Assembly (NCBI RefSeq): GCF_017745275.1
Contig: NZ_JAGHZS010000001.1
Span: 1,116,001-1,180,000, forward strand
Source: Chitinophaga sp.
GTDB lineage: Bacteria > Bacteroidota > Bacteroidia > Chitinophagales > Chitinophagaceae
Length of the DNA stretch: 64,000 nucleotides
Direction of reading: 5' to 3'
Below the pieces are notes generated by a model. The model worked only from the letters and a program-made list of their open reading frames with translations. It did no database searches and had not been told where the DNA came from. Made by a program: the position numbers and the translations under genes. Shown here piece after piece: positions 18,262-27,646 of this stretch (its first letter is position 1; each line of letters opens with the position of its first letter).

Positions 18262-19761
18262 ATGAAATGTATATATAATCAACTCAAATTAGCGCTGCTG
18301 GCAGGTACCGTCGCTTTAACCGCATGTGAAAAGGGGCTTGACTATAAAAGTTATGGCGACTTATCTTCTGTTGTTACCACTCCACAGGGAGCCGCAGCAA
18401 ATGTAAACGCTGCCTACACCGGCTTAGCTGGTGGAGCCGATTGGCAGGGAGGCTGGGATGCCGGTACTTATGCATGGCGTACACAAGCCATGATGACTAC
18501 TGACGAAGGCGTTTGCGCCTGGGGAGGAAACTGGCTCCCACTCCGCGCACTGAACTATAACCCGGATTTCGACTGGGTAACACACAACTACAACAGGTAT
18601 ACTCCTTATATCTCCCGGATCACTATCTCTTTAAATGATATATCAAATCTCACTATCGACGAAACAGTGAAAAAGAGATACCTGGGTGAATTAAAAGGAC
18701 TGAGAGCCCACTATGCAGAAATGTTGTATTTCAACTATGGCCCTTTTACCATTGTAACAGATGCCAAAGTAGCAGCAGATCCAAAAGCACCTTATGTTCC
18801 AAGACCTACAATCGCTCAAACAGTAGCACAAATTGAAAAGGATTTCAAAGAAGCTGCTGATGCGTTACCAGATAAATTCACCGGACAAGACTATGGACGC
18901 TTTTCCAAAGCCGCTGCCCTCACCGGATTGATGAAGTTGTATATGCATGAAAAAAGATGGAATGATGCAGTCACAATCGGGAAAACAATTACCGGCATGG
19001 GATATTCCCTGGTGAATAACTACGAGGATAACTTCAACATCAATAACAAAGGTGGTAATTCTACTGAAATAATTTTAGCAGTAGTATGCTCTGCTACCGG
19101 AGGCGATCAGTATTCCAATATGTGGCTGGCTCACTCACTTCCCGGCGATTACCAGGATTCAACCGGCATTCCATTGACAGCATGGGGTGGCTATAAAATG
19201 CCATGGGCTACCTATGATAAATTCGATAAAAAAGACAAACGCCTGAAAGTAGTACTGGAAAGCTATCCGGTAGGCAAAACTGCTGATGGTAAAGTGATCT
19301 ATAAGAATGCCAGAACCAATGGTGATCTGGGCGCGGTGGCAATGAAGTTTGGACCGGATCCATCCAAAGCGAACTCCCAAAACAGCGCTGTAGATTTTCC
19401 TATTTACCGCTATGCAGATGTGCTGTTGATGCTGGCAGAAAGCATCAACGAAGCCAATGGCGCACCTAACCAGGAAGCCTATGATGCAATTAATGCAGTC
19501 AGAAAAAGAGCTGGCTTAGGCGATTTACCAACAGGCTTATCTAAAAGTCAATTCCTGGCTAAACTACAGGATGAAAGATTATTTGAATTATGGGGAGAAG
19601 GTTGGAGAAAAGATGACCTCATTCGCTGGAATCTCTATATCCAACGCGCTGTAAACGATGGTTCCACCACTGCCCAGTCTTATAAAGTGCTGTTGCCTTT
19701 ACCAAGATCCGTGGTGAATCAAAGCAATGGTGTTATCAAACAAAACGAAGGATATAACTAG
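18262..19761 (+). CDS. SusD/RagB-family glycan-binding lipoprotein
   Basis: The 499-residue protein has a lipoprotein signal with lipobox LTAC (Cys21). SusD family features are the N-terminal tetratricopeptide-like helices (KRYLGELKGLRAHYAEMLYFNYG), the mid-protein SusD core and the C-terminal LAKLQDERLFELWGEGWRKDDLIRW signature. It caps the SusC barrel and binds the polysaccharide at the cell surface. It starts 17 bases after the transporter gene and its stop is 5 bases before the hydrolase ATG, so the three genes form one operon. Confidence 0.95.
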   Translation: MKCIYNQLKLALLAGTVALTACEKGLDYKSYGDLSSVVTTPQGAAANVNAAYTGLAGGADWQGGWDAGTYAWRTQAMMTTDEGVCAWGGNWLPLRALNYNPDFDWVTHNYNRYTPYISRITISLNDISNLTIDETVKKRYLGELKGLRAHYAEMLYFNYGPFTIVTDAKVAADPKAPYVPRPTIAQTVAQIEKDFKEAADALPDKFTGQDYGRFSKAAALTGLMKLYMHEKRWNDAVTIGKTITGMGYSLVNNYEDNFNINNKGGNSTEIILAVVCSATGGDQYSNMWLAHSLPGDYQDSTGIPLTAWGGYKMPWATYDKFDKKDKRLKVVLESYPVGKTADGKVIYKNARTNGDLGAVAMKFGPDPSKANSQNSAVDFPIYRYADVLLMLAESINEANGAPNQEAYDAINAVRKRAGLGDLPTGLSKSQFLAKLQDERLFELWGEGWRKDDLIRWNLYIQRAVNDGSTTAQSYKVLLPLPRSVVNQSNGVIKQNEGYN

Positions 19762-19766
19762 TGATT

Positions 19767-21116
19767 ATGAAACAACTGTTTGGCCTGTTTTTATTAATAT
19801 CATCCAACTTATGGGCGCAGCAACCAGCTGCGCCCATAACGTCTGTAAAAGGCAGTGTGAAATCAACATTCGACACAACAGCGCCTGACATTTCCAGTTC
19901 CGCGGCTGTACCAGAAGGCATGAAGCTTTTCTGGCATGATGAATTCAATGATACCGTACTGGATAGGAGTAAATGGTTTACTGTCTATTATTCCAATATT
20001 GACTTTCTGAAGAAGGACAACCTGCAGGCCATGCGGGACGACAGTCTTCCACAGGCGGCTTATTCTTTCACCGGTCATTCCATTCACCTGTTTACGAACG
20101 ACACCCTTCCCGTTAAACCCTTTTACCCTGGTAATAACAGAAAGATTTCGTCTATTCAGACCTATGATTGGAGAACCAATGAAAATAAGCTCGATAACAG
20201 CCGCGGAGGGTACTTTGAGGTAAGAGTAAAGAGAAGCTATACCGGGCATCCTAAAGGGCTTAATACGGCCTTCTGGTTCGATTCTCCGGGACCAGACCTG
20301 AAGTACTACCTGCAGGAAGGAACTACCCTGGAAGGGACCACCGGTATCCGGCCTAAAGGGCAGGTATTTGAAATAGATGTATTTGAAAACCTGGATGCGC
20401 AGTTTGTGCTGCATGGCCATGTGGATGAGAAAGGTAACTTTGTACATAACCTGGCGACACATATTGCTGAGGGCTTTACTCATGAAAATAACTGGGTGGT
20501 GCATGGTATTCTCTGGACGCCCACCAGCATCAAACATTACATCAATGGTAAGCTGATCAAAGCTTATACAGACAAGCACCAGGTATATTCACCCAATCAC
20601 TTTATGAATGTATTCCTGGGAAGCTATGGCGCCGGAGGATCTGTAGACATGGAAGTAGATTATATCCGGGGTTATCAATGGCCCCTGGAAGGTGGAAATG
20701 AATTGCCTAATCCCGGTTTTGAAGCCAACCAGCAGGGATTACCCTGGGAAGGTGATGTGACCCTTTCTACTGATATCAGGCGGAGTGGTAAACAGGCTTT
20801 GTTACTGGCACCTGGTCAGGAAATAGCGCAATATGTATATCTGAATAATGATGTGCCTTATGAACTCACTTATTGGGCTAACGGGCAGGGTAACCTGTAT
20901 GCGGCTGTTGATAATGTGAAGTTGGTTACGGGAGAAATGGAAAAAGCGGTATCACAAACTACTGCGGGTGGTGAATCATTTGGCAGGCATGCCTTGCGCT
21001 TTCGTACGGGTAAAGAGTATGGCGATAATATGAAAACAGTGCGTATTTATTTTAAGAATACGGGTAAGCATCCGATCGTGATAGATGATGTTACTGTAAT
21101 GAAAGTGGGCAGATAA
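19767..21116 (+). CDS. Glycoside hydrolase family 16 protein with C-terminal carbohydrate-binding-like domain
   Basis: The ATG at 19767 is used; an in-frame GTG at 19761 overlaps the susD stop. The 449-residue product has a signal peptide (1-18, ending NLWAQ) and a GH16 beta-jelly-roll (about 50-310). The catalytic signature is EIDVFE, with nucleophile E202, D204 and acid/base E207. The last 135 residues resemble a CBM4/9-type jelly roll (NPGFEANQQGLPWEGDVTLS). GH16 enzymes are endo-acting on beta-1,3/1,4-glucans, agarose, carrageenan or porphyran; laminarin-like glucan is the default guess but the target is not determined. It is the only hydrolase of this locus. Confidence 0.9.
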   Translation: MKQLFGLFLLISSNLWAQQPAAPITSVKGSVKSTFDTTAPDISSSAAVPEGMKLFWHDEFNDTVLDRSKWFTVYYSNIDFLKKDNLQAMRDDSLPQAAYSFTGHSIHLFTNDTLPVKPFYPGNNRKISSIQTYDWRTNENKLDNSRGGYFEVRVKRSYTGHPKGLNTAFWFDSPGPDLKYYLQEGTTLEGTTGIRPKGQVFEIDVFENLDAQFVLHGHVDEKGNFVHNLATHIAEGFTHENNWVVHGILWTPTSIKHYINGKLIKAYTDKHQVYSPNHFMNVFLGSYGAGGSVDMEVDYIRGYQWPLEGGNELPNPGFEANQQGLPWEGDVTLSTDIRRSGKQALLLAPGQEIAQYVYLNNDVPYELTYWANGQGNLYAAVDNVKLVTGEMEKAVSQTTAGGESFGRHALRFRTGKEYGDNMKTVRIYFKNTGKHPIVIDDVTVMKVGR

Positions 21117-21136
21117 ACGACTTACCATAAAACGGA

Positions 21137-21171
21137 AAGAGGGTGTCATTCAACATGACACCCTCTTTTTT
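21137..21171 (+). terminator. Terminator between the GH16 gene and rplQ
   Basis: AAGAGGGTGTCA and TGACACCCTCTT form a 12-bp stem followed by T residues. It lies between convergent genes and probably serves both. Confidence 0.85.
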
Positions 21172-21190
21172 CGTATCGTAAGATATAAGA

Positions 21191-21682
21191 TTACTCAGCA
21201 GATTTTTCTTCTGTTGCAGTATCAGCAGCTTTAGTTTCAGTTGCTTCTTCTGCTTTCTTCTTAGCACCACCGGCACGACGGGTTTTCTTAGCAGCAGCTT
21301 TTTCTTCTGTTTTACCGTAGATTTCGTTGAAGTCTACCAGTTCAATCAGCGCAACTTCTGCGTTATCCCCATGACGTTTACCCAGTTTAATGATACGGGT
21401 GTAACCACCAGGACGGGTAGCTATTTTCTCACTGATCGTACCGAACAGTTCCTTGATAGCTTCTTTATCCTGCAGGTAGCTGAACACAATTCTACGGTTG
21501 TGGGTAGAATCGTTTTTACCTCTTGTCAGCAGCGGCTCAACATACACGCGCAGTGCTTTCGCTTTAGCGAGGGTAGTGGTGATACGTTTGTGGCTGATCA
21601 GTTCGCAAGCCAGATTGGACATCAGGGCTTTACGGTGGGAAGCAGTTCTGCTTAATTTGTTTAATTTAACTCCGTGACGCAT
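21191..21682 (-). CDS. rplQ: Ribosomal protein L17
   Basis: The 163-residue protein has the L17 core [29 protein letters not shown] and [12 protein letters not shown] roughly 45-residue Lys/Ala/Glu-rich tail (from [18 protein letters not shown]) makes it longer than E. coli L17 (127 aa); such tails are usual in Bacteroidota. It is the last gene of the supercluster, downstream of rpoA across a 154-base spacer that contains a hairpin. Confidence 0.97.
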   Translation of the reverse strand: MRHGVKLNKLSRTASHRKALMSNLACELISHKRITTTLAKAKALRVYVEPLLTRGKNDSTHNRRIVFSYLQDKEAIKELFGTISEKIATRPGGYTRIIKLGKRHGDNAEVALIELVDFNEIYGKTEEKAAAKKTRRAGGAKKKAEEATETKAADTATEEKSAE

Positions 21683-21778
21683 GACATTTTGTTTTTACCC
21701 TTACACCGTGTCAGGAATTGTAAGGTCTGTTTAAATATAAGCTGATAGCGGTTGGCTAAGAGCCTTTGGATATAAAAT

Positions 21779-21826
21779 TTTTAGCCTTTAATCCCTTGCC
21801 GGAGGGCGAAGGACTAAAGGCTAAAA
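21779..21826 (-). repeat. Inverted repeat between rpoA and rplQ
   Basis: TTTTAGCCTTTA (21779-21790) and TAAAGGCTAAAA (21815-21826) are a perfect 12-bp pair with a GC-containing inner loop (CCCTTGCCGGAGGG forms a second small stem). It lies within a transcript, so it is more likely a processing or stability element than a full terminator. Confidence 0.7.
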
Positions 21827-21836
21827 GTTATTTGAA

Positions 21837-22832
21837 CTATTCTTCTTCTAATTTCAGTTTAGACAGATCCATACCGAAGTGCAGACCTCTTTCGCCTAAT
21901 ACCTGTTCAATTTCGCTGAGTGATTTCTGGCCGAAGTTTCTGAACTTCATCAGTTCTTCCTGTTCGTATTGTACCAGTTCACTGAGGGAATTGATTTTAG
22001 CTGCTTTCAGACAGTTGAATGCACGTACGCTCAGATCGAGATCTTCGAGAGGTGTTTTCAGTATCTTACGCAGTTGCAGTGTTTGTTCGTCCACTACATC
22101 TTCTTTTTCAGTGTCTTTAGTATCAAAGCTGATGTTTTCATCAGTAATGATCATCAGGTGTTGAATCAGGATGCGGGAAGCTTGTTTCACTGCTTCTTCC
22201 GGATGGATAGTACCGTCTGTGACAACCTCCATTACGAGTTTCTCATAGTCAGTTTTTTGCTCCACACGGGTATTTTCTATGCTATACTTTACGTTTTTAA
22301 TCGGCGTAAAGATAGAGTCGATTGCGATGTAGCCAAATACAGCATCTTTGGGTTTATTTTCCTCAGCTGGAACATAACCACGGCCTTTACCGATAGTCAG
22401 TTCGATATCCAGCTTGGCAGAAGGGTCCAGGGTGCAGATTAACAGCTCAGGGTTCATGATCTGGAAAGCGCTGGTGGCTTTTTCGATCATGTCTGCGCGG
22501 AATTCTGTTTTACCTTTGATGGACAGCGTGATCTTTTCGTTCGTTACATCACTTTCAGAGATTCTTTTGAAACGTACTTGTTTCAGGTTCAAAATGATCT
22601 CAGTAACGTCTTCAGTAACACCTTTCAGCGTAGCGAACTCGTGATCTGCTCCTTCAATTTTAATACCCACAATGGCATAGCCCTCCAAAGAAGACAACAG
22701 TACGCGACGTAACGCATTACCGACTGTCACAGCATAACCTGGTTCTAATGGACGGAATTCGAATTGAGCTTCAAAGTCGGTAGACTTCTGCAATACGATC
22801 TTATCAGGTTTCTGGAAATTTAAAATTGCCAT
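21837..22832 (-). CDS. rpoA: RNA polymerase alpha subunit
   Basis: The 331-residue protein has the N-terminal assembly domain ([28 protein letters not shown]) and the C-terminal helix-hairpin-helix domain ([27 protein letters not shown] ... [10 protein letters not shown]) that contacts UP elements and activators. Length and order are standard. It lies in the alpha-operon end of the cluster between rpsD and rplQ. Confidence 0.98.
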   Translation of the reverse strand: MAILNFQKPDKIVLQKSTDFEAQFEFRPLEPGYAVTVGNALRRVLLSSLEGYAIVGIKIEGADHEFATLKGVTEDVTEIILNLKQVRFKRISESDVTNEKITLSIKGKTEFRADMIEKATSAFQIMNPELLICTLDPSAKLDIELTIGKGRGYVPAEENKPKDAVFGYIAIDSIFTPIKNVKYSIENTRVEQKTDYEKLVMEVVTDGTIHPEEAVKQASRILIQHLMIITDENISFDTKDTEKEDVVDEQTLQLRKILKTPLEDLDLSVRAFNCLKAAKINSLSELVQYEQEELMKFRNFGQKSLSEIEQVLGERGLHFGMDLSKLKLEEE

Positions 22833-22865
22833 TGATGTGATAGATTTATTTGTTAAATATGAGGT

Positions 22866-22893
22866 TAGTCCATGACCTTCTGGCCATGGACTA
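22866..22893 (-). repeat. Inverted repeat between rpsD and rpoA
   Basis: TAGTCCATG and CATGGACTA form a perfect 9-bp pair around a 10-base loop within the 69-base spacer. No T-tract follows on the minus strand. Confidence 0.65.
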
Positions 22894-22901
22894 ATTATTT
22901 A

Positions 22902-23507
22902 TTACTTAGAGTACAATTCTACGATCAGTTGTTCCTTGATATTTTCAGGAACGCTCTCTCTCTCAGGATAAGCAATGAATACACCTTTCATTTCTTTCTC
23001 ATTCCAATCCAACCAGCTGAATTTAGGATTTTTACCACGGATAACGCTGGTTAATGCAGAATTGTTTGCAGTTTTATTTTTCAGGCTGATCACATCTCCT
23101 GGTTTCAGTTGGAAAGAAGGAGTGTTTACAACGATACCGTTAACGGTAACGTGTTTGTGAGAAACCAGCTGACGTGCAGCAGGACGGGAAGGAGCGATAC
23201 CCAGACGGAAAACGGTGTTATCCAGACGGGCTTCGAGCAATTTGATCAATACTTCACCGGCAACACCTTTTCTACGGGTAGCTTCGTCGAACAGGTTACG
23301 GAACTGGCGCTCCAGCAAACCGTAAGTGTACTTTGCTTTTTGTTTTTCTCTCAGCTGCAGTGCGTATTCGCCTAATTGTTTGCGTTTACGGTTAGCACCA
23401 TGCTGACCCGGAGGGTTGCTGTTCTTACTTAAATACTTACCATTGCCGAGAATGGGTTCACCAAAAATTCTGGAAATTTTGGTCTTTGGTCCTGTGTACC
23501 TTGCCAT
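22902..23507 (-). CDS. rpsD: Ribosomal protein S4
   Basis: The 201-residue protein starts MARYTGPKTKISRIFGEPI and has the S4 RNA-binding domain at about 92-155 (RLDNTVFRLGIAPSRPAARQLVSHKHVTVNG). It nucleates assembly of the 30S body and in some bacteria represses its own operon. It lacks the zinc cysteines of some S4 forms. Confidence 0.98.
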   Translation of the reverse strand: MARYTGPKTKISRIFGEPILGNGKYLSKNSNPPGQHGANRKRKQLGEYALQLREKQKAKYTYGLLERQFRNLFDEATRRKGVAGEVLIKLLEARLDNTVFRLGIAPSRPAARQLVSHKHVTVNGIVVNTPSFQLKPGDVISLKNKTANNSALTSVIRGKNPKFSWLDWNEKEMKGVFIAYPERESVPENIKEQLIVELYSK

Positions 23508-23608
23508 GTTTTAAATATACTTTAGATTTTTTAGTTAATGATGTATGCTCTTCAAAAAATCTGAAAACCTGATCATACACCCATTTATTTAATAGTAAAT
23601 TACAATGT

Positions 23609-23644
23609 CCAGAAACCAAACTTCTGTTGAAATTTGGCTTCTGG
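23609..23644 (-). repeat. Inverted repeat between rpsK and rpsD
   Basis: CCAGAAaCCAAA pairs with TTTGGcTTCTGG (11 pairs, one symmetric mismatch) around a 12-base loop, in the 156-base spacer. Confidence 0.6.
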
Positions 23645-23663
23645 ATATCGTAAATATATATTA

Positions 23664-24065
23664 CTATACTCTTCTCTTCTTAGGAGGACGGCAACCGTTG
23701 TGAGGTAAAGGCGTAACGTCTTTAATCATGTTCACTTCGATTCCAGAGTTGGCGATCGCACGGATAGCGCTTTCACGACCAGCTCCAGGGCCTTTCACAA
23801 AAACATCTGCTCTTTTCAGACCTGAGTCCATAGCTACTTTAGCAGCATCCTGTGCAGCCAGCTGAGCTGCATATGGAGTGTTCTTTTTAGAACCTCTGAA
23901 GCCCATTTTACCAGCAGAAGACCAGGAAATAACCTGACCATGCTTGTTGGTGATGCTAACAATGATGTTGTTAAAGCTAGCAGAGATATGAACATCTCCG
24001 TAGTTATCTACTTTTACTACCCTCTTTTTACTAGCAGCAGTTTTTGAATTATTTGCTTTTGCCAT
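23664..24065 (-). CDS. rpsK: Ribosomal protein S11
   Basis: The 133-residue protein has the S11 core [46 protein letters not shown] and the C-terminal [15 protein letters not shown]. It sits on the 30S platform near the mRNA exit. A 107-base spacer separates it from rpsM. Confidence 0.98.
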   Translation of the reverse strand: MAKANNSKTAASKKRVVKVDNYGDVHISASFNNIIVSITNKHGQVISWSSAGKMGFRGSKKNTPYAAQLAAQDAAKVAMDSGLKRADVFVKGPGAGRESAIRAIANSGIEVNMIKDVTPLPHNGCRPPKKRRV

Positions 24066-24172
24066 AATGATTTAAATTCCAAATATGAAATTCCAGATCC
24101 CAAATTTACACGACTCACGGTCATTGAAACCCCTCGATTCGGAATTGGGATTTCAACCTGGGATTTTATTTA

Positions 24173-24553
24173 TTATTTCTTAGTTGCTTTTTTCTTACCA
24201 GCCACTGTCTTACGCTTACCTTTACGGGTACGGCTGTTGGTACGTGTACGCTGACCTCTTACCGGTAAGCCTTTCCTGTGACGCAGACCGCGGTAGCAAG
24301 CGATATCCAGCAAGCGCTTGATATTCATTTGTACTTCAGAACGCAATTGACCCTCTACCTTAAACTCACCGTTGATAATGTTACGGATGGCAGCTTGTTC
24401 ATCGTCATTCCATTCCCGCACTTTTTTATTGAAATCAATTTCCGCCTTGTTCAGGATATATTGGGCGGTAGAACGGCCTATACCAAAGATATAGGTGAGG
24501 CCAATTTCTCCTCTTTTATTTTTAGGAAGATCTATACCGGCTATACGTGCCAT
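24173..24553 (-). CDS. rpsM: Ribosomal protein S13
   Basis: The 126-residue protein starts [30 protein letters not shown] and has the [25 protein letters not shown] motif. A Lys-rich C-terminal tail follows. It contacts the 50S head bridges and tRNA in the P site. Confidence 0.98.
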   Translation of the reverse strand: MARIAGIDLPKNKRGEIGLTYIFGIGRSTAQYILNKAEIDFNKKVREWNDDEQAAIRNIINGEFKVEGQLRSEVQMNIKRLLDIACYRGLRHRKGLPVRGQRTRTNSRTRKGKRKTVAGKKKATKK

Positions 24554-24612
24554 ATTTCTATTTTAGATTTTATGATTCTGATTAAAAAATCAAATTCCGT
24601 TATGGGAACCGA

Positions 24613-24729
24613 TTAACCCTGGCGTTGTTTAAAACGAGGATTCTTTTTGTTGATTACCAACAAAACACCTTTTCTACGAACTATTTTACAATCCGCACTT
24701 CTTTTTTTGATTGCAGCTCTTACCTTCAT
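24613..24729 (-). CDS. rpmJ: Ribosomal protein L36, cysteine-poor form
   Basis: The 38-residue frame starts [19 protein letters not shown] and ends RFKQRQG. Compared with zinc-binding L36 (C11, C14, C27, H32), only C14 remains; the other three are S11, N27 and R32, so it cannot bind zinc in the usual way. This form is typical of Bacteroidota. The position between infA and rpsM is canonical. Confidence 0.95.
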   Translation of the reverse strand: MKVRAAIKKRSADCKIVRRKGVLLVINKKNPRFKQRQG

Positions 24730-24798
24730 GATTAATACTTTATAAAAGGTTATGATATTTATTAAATTATTCTCCCAATCGCCTCTACCCGTTCCGGC

Positions 24799-25017
24799 TT
24801 ATTTGTATCTGAATATTATACGGCCTCTTGACAAATCGTATGGGCTCATCTCTACGCCAACCTTATCTCCTGGCAGAATGCGGATGTAGTGCATTCTCAT
24901 TTTTCCAGAAATGGTGGCCAGGATCTCATGCCCATTTTCCAACTTTACACGGAACATAGCGTTCGACAAGGCTTCTAATATAATTCCATCCTGTTTAATG
25001 AGTGCCTGTTTTGCCAT
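24799..25017 (-). CDS. infA: Translation initiation factor IF-1
   Basis: The 72-residue S1/OB-fold protein has [62 protein letters not shown], full family length. It binds the 30S A site during initiation. The order map-infA-rpmJ-rpsM is standard. Confidence 0.98.
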   Translation of the reverse strand: MAKQALIKQDGIILEALSNAMFRVKLENGHEILATISGKMRMHYIRILPGDKVGVEMSPYDLSRGRIIFRYK

Positions 25018-25165
25018 AAAAATTTTTAGGACTGCAAAGATAGCATTTATCTTTTGAAATAGAAAAATTTACCCTTATTTTTATTATTATTGCCGGTTTT
25101 TGTGCCAAATCCTGTCTGACGAGTCGTTTAAACGCGCTTATTTTAGACAATTGCAAATGCCCAAA

Positions 25166-25966
25166 TCAATAATTTGAGTTCAATGCAGGATTGTTCTTCT
25201 CTTCTCTTTCTATATCCACGTAGGTAGACAGCACATCTGCCTTGCCTTTGCCAACAGCTACGGTGTGTTCGAAGTGTACTGAAGGGCTACCATCACGGGT
25301 AGCTACTGTCCAGCCATCTTCCAGGTATTCTACGTCTTTGGAGCGGAGGTTGATCATTGGTTCAATGGCAATCACCAAACCTTCTTTCATCACCGGCCCG
25401 CTTCCTCTTTTACCATAGTTAGGTACCTGTGGGTCCTCATGCAGGTTACGGCCGAGGCCATGTCCTACCAATTCCCTTACTACCCCATAACCACGTTCCT
25501 TTTCAGTATATTCCTGTATGGCGTAGGAAATATCTCCTATCCTGTTCCCTATCACTGCTTTTTCGATGCCTTTGTAAAGGGCTGCTTTGGTAGCTGTCAT
25601 CAGGCGGAGTACATTTTCAGGAACATTACCGATGGCAAAAGTATACGCGCTGTCTGAATGATAACCATTCATATAAACACCAACGTCTACTGTCAGGATA
25701 TCACCATCTTTCAGCACGTAATCATTAGGAATACCGTGCACTACTTCTTCATTCACAGAAATACAGCAGGCGTTAGGAAATCCTTTGTAATTTTTGAAAG
25801 AAGGAGTACCGCCGTTTTCCACAATAAACTTATCTGCAATAGCGTCTACTTCCAGTGTGCTCATTCCTGGTTTCAGGTTTTTGGCTACTTCAGCCAGTGC
25901 CGCACTCAGGAGCAAAGCACTTTTGCGCATCAGCTCTATTTCTTCCTTCGTCTTATAGTGAATCAT
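25166..25966 (-). CDS. map: Methionine aminopeptidase, type I
   Basis: The 266-residue metalloprotease removes the N-terminal Met from nascent proteins. The metal ligands are in VDVGVYMNGYHSDSAYTFAIG (two Asp), VGHGLGRNLHEDP (His), AIEPMIN (Glu) and the C-terminal SVHFEHTVAV (Glu). It lacks the N-terminal zinc extension of eukaryotic forms. It lies between secY and infA, after a 258-base spacer with nested palindromes. Confidence 0.97.
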   Translation of the reverse strand: MIHYKTKEEIELMRKSALLLSAALAEVAKNLKPGMSTLEVDAIADKFIVENGGTPSFKNYKGFPNACCISVNEEVVHGIPNDYVLKDGDILTVDVGVYMNGYHSDSAYTFAIGNVPENVLRLMTATKAALYKGIEKAVIGNRIGDISYAIQEYTEKERGYGVVRELVGHGLGRNLHEDPQVPNYGKRGSGPVMKEGLVIAIEPMINLRSKDVEYLEDGWTVATRDGSPSVHFEHTVAVGKGKADVLSTYVDIEREEKNNPALNSNY

Positions 25967-25973
25967 ACATTGA

Positions 25974-26149
25974 GCTTTTAGCTGTTAGCTATTAGCGGTT
26001 AGACTAATGCTATTTTGCTACTAATATTGGAACTTCTAATGGCAATGATAATACCATAAAAGCGAGCTGAGGCAGTTATCTGATAATAATCAAGCTTTTA
26101 GCCAATCACATCTGGCTAAAAGCTAACGGCTAACTCCTAACAGCTGTTA
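25974..26149 (-). repeat. Nested palindrome in the secY-map spacer
   Basis: An outer imperfect pair (AGCTGTTAGCTATTAGCGG near 25980 and CTAACGGCTAACTCCTAACA near 26123) encloses a perfect 12-bp hairpin, AGCTTTTAGCCA/TGGCTAAAAGCT at 26093-26124. The units GCTATTAG/GCGGTTAG/GCTGTTAG are degenerate repeats, reminiscent in style of the AAAGCAT units of the stop-codon palindromes. Confidence 0.65.
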
Positions 26150-26154
26150 AATAA

Positions 26155-26193
26155 TATAGCCACTAAAGCGTAGAAGCTTCTGTGGCTATTTTA
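26155..26193 (-). repeat. Short hairpin downstream of secY
   Basis: ATAGCCAC and GTGGCTAT flank an 18-base loop that includes GAAGCTTC. It lies about 30 bases past the secY stop and may end part of the upstream transcript. The coordinates are approximate to one or two bases. Confidence 0.5.
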
Positions 26194-26224
26194 TTGTTAT
26201 CATAACACTTTCGTGTTCAAACAC

Positions 26225-27568
26225 TTATGCATTAGCCGGCGCAGTTCTGCCTTTGATTCTGCCGGTGCTCATCAGGCCATCGTAATGGCGCATAAGGAGT
26301 TGGCTTTCAATCTGTTGCAGTGTATCCAGGATAACACCTACCATGATCAGCAGAGATGTACCACCGAAGAAGGTAGCAAAGTTGCTGTTGATCTTGAAGG
26401 CAGCAGCTACACCTGGGAGGATACCTACCAATGCCAGGAAGAATGCACCAGGCAATGTGATACGATCCATTACAGCACCGATGTAATCAGCGGTAGCTTT
26501 ACCAGGTTTAATACCTGGAATGAAACCGTTGTTACGTTTCATTTCATCCGCCATTTGGGTTGGATTGAAAATCAACGCAGTGTAGAAGTAAGTAAATACG
26601 ATCACCAGTACCGCGTAAATCAGGTTATACCAGCCATTAGTGTGGTCACTAAAGATGCGGATAAAGCCGGATGCACTTTCAGAAGAAGTAGCAAAGCCTA
26701 TCGCAGTTGCCGGGATAAACATGATTGCCTGGGCAAAGATGATAGGCATTACACCAGCTGCATTCACTTTCAGTGGAATGAACTGACGTACACCACCATA
26801 TTGTTTGTTGCCTACAATACGTTTTGCGTAGTTTACCGGTATTTTTCTTGTACCCTGTACCAGGAGGATCAGACCAACAGTAATCAGGATGAAGATTGCA
26901 ATTTCAATGAGGAACAGGATCGGGCCACCCGCTTCACCTGCCACCTTACTGGAGAACTCAGCGACCAGTGCCTGTGGCAAACGGGCGAGGATACCCATCA
27001 TGATAATGATGGAAGTACCATTACCAATACCTTTGTCTGTGATCTTTTCACCGAGCCACATTACGAACAGGGTACCTGCTGTAAGTACAACGGTGGTAGA
27101 GAGCCAGAAGAAAAAGGAGCCATACTCAGGGATAATAGCGCCACCGGATTGATTACGCAGATAAGCTACGTAAGCGCTCGCCTGGAAACCTGTTACTATT
27201 ACTGTGAGATAACGGGTGTACTGGTTAATCTTTTTACGGCCGCTTTCACCTTCTTTCTGCAGTTTCTGAAAATAAGGAACTGCTATCGTCAACAGCTGAA
27301 TAGCAATTGACGCAGAGATGTAAGGCATAATACCCAATGCAAATATGGAGGCCCTTGAAAACGATCCGCCCGCAAACATGTTTACCAAACCTAAGATACC
27401 CTGATTAGAATTTTTCTCAAAGTTGGTCAGCGCGTTTGCATCAATGCCAGGCAAAGCGATATAGGATCCTACACGGTAGATGAGGACCAGGAGCAGGGTG
27501 GTCAGGATGCGGTTACGCAAATCCTCAATACTCCAAATATTCTTAATCGTTTCGATAAATTTCTTCAC
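26225..27568 (-). CDS. secY: Preprotein translocase subunit SecY
   Basis: The 447-residue integral membrane protein has ten hydrophobic segments. Recognisable stretches are YRVGSYIALPGID near the N-terminus, GGSFSRASIFALGIMPYISASI (plug region) and the loop FTYFYTALIFNPTQMADEMKRNNGFIPGIKPGK. It forms the Sec channel for exported proteins and inner membrane proteins. It follows rplO as in the spc operon. Confidence 0.97.
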   Translation of the reverse strand: MKKFIETIKNIWSIEDLRNRILTTLLLVLIYRVGSYIALPGIDANALTNFEKNSNQGILGLVNMFAGGSFSRASIFALGIMPYISASIAIQLLTIAVPYFQKLQKEGESGRKKINQYTRYLTVIVTGFQASAYVAYLRNQSGGAIIPEYGSFFFWLSTTVVLTAGTLFVMWLGEKITDKGIGNGTSIIIMMGILARLPQALVAEFSSKVAGEAGGPILFLIEIAIFILITVGLILLVQGTRKIPVNYAKRIVGNKQYGGVRQFIPLKVNAAGVMPIIFAQAIMFIPATAIGFATSSESASGFIRIFSDHTNGWYNLIYAVLVIVFTYFYTALIFNPTQMADEMKRNNGFIPGIKPGKATADYIGAVMDRITLPGAFFLALVGILPGVAAAFKINSNFATFFGGTSLLIMVGVILDTLQQIESQLLMRHYDGLMSTGRIKGRTAPANA

Positions 27569-27581
27569 AGGAAGATAAAGG

Positions 27582-27629
27582 TTTAATAGCGCTATTAAAT
27601 ATGAAAAGACGCACTACTCCGTAGGCGTC
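27582..27629 (-). repeat. Two hairpins between rplO and secY
   Basis: TTTAATAGCGCTATTAAA (27582-27599) is a perfect 18-base palindrome. GACGC ... GCGTC (27608-27629) is a second small stem. Both lie in the 78-base spacer. Confidence 0.6.
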
Positions 27630-27646
27630 TCCTCAGTCGTAAAGTC

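Noticed and set aside
26213..27310. 365-residue plus-strand frame
   Set aside because: It lies antisense to secY, which is full length and well conserved; the frame encodes no recognisable protein.
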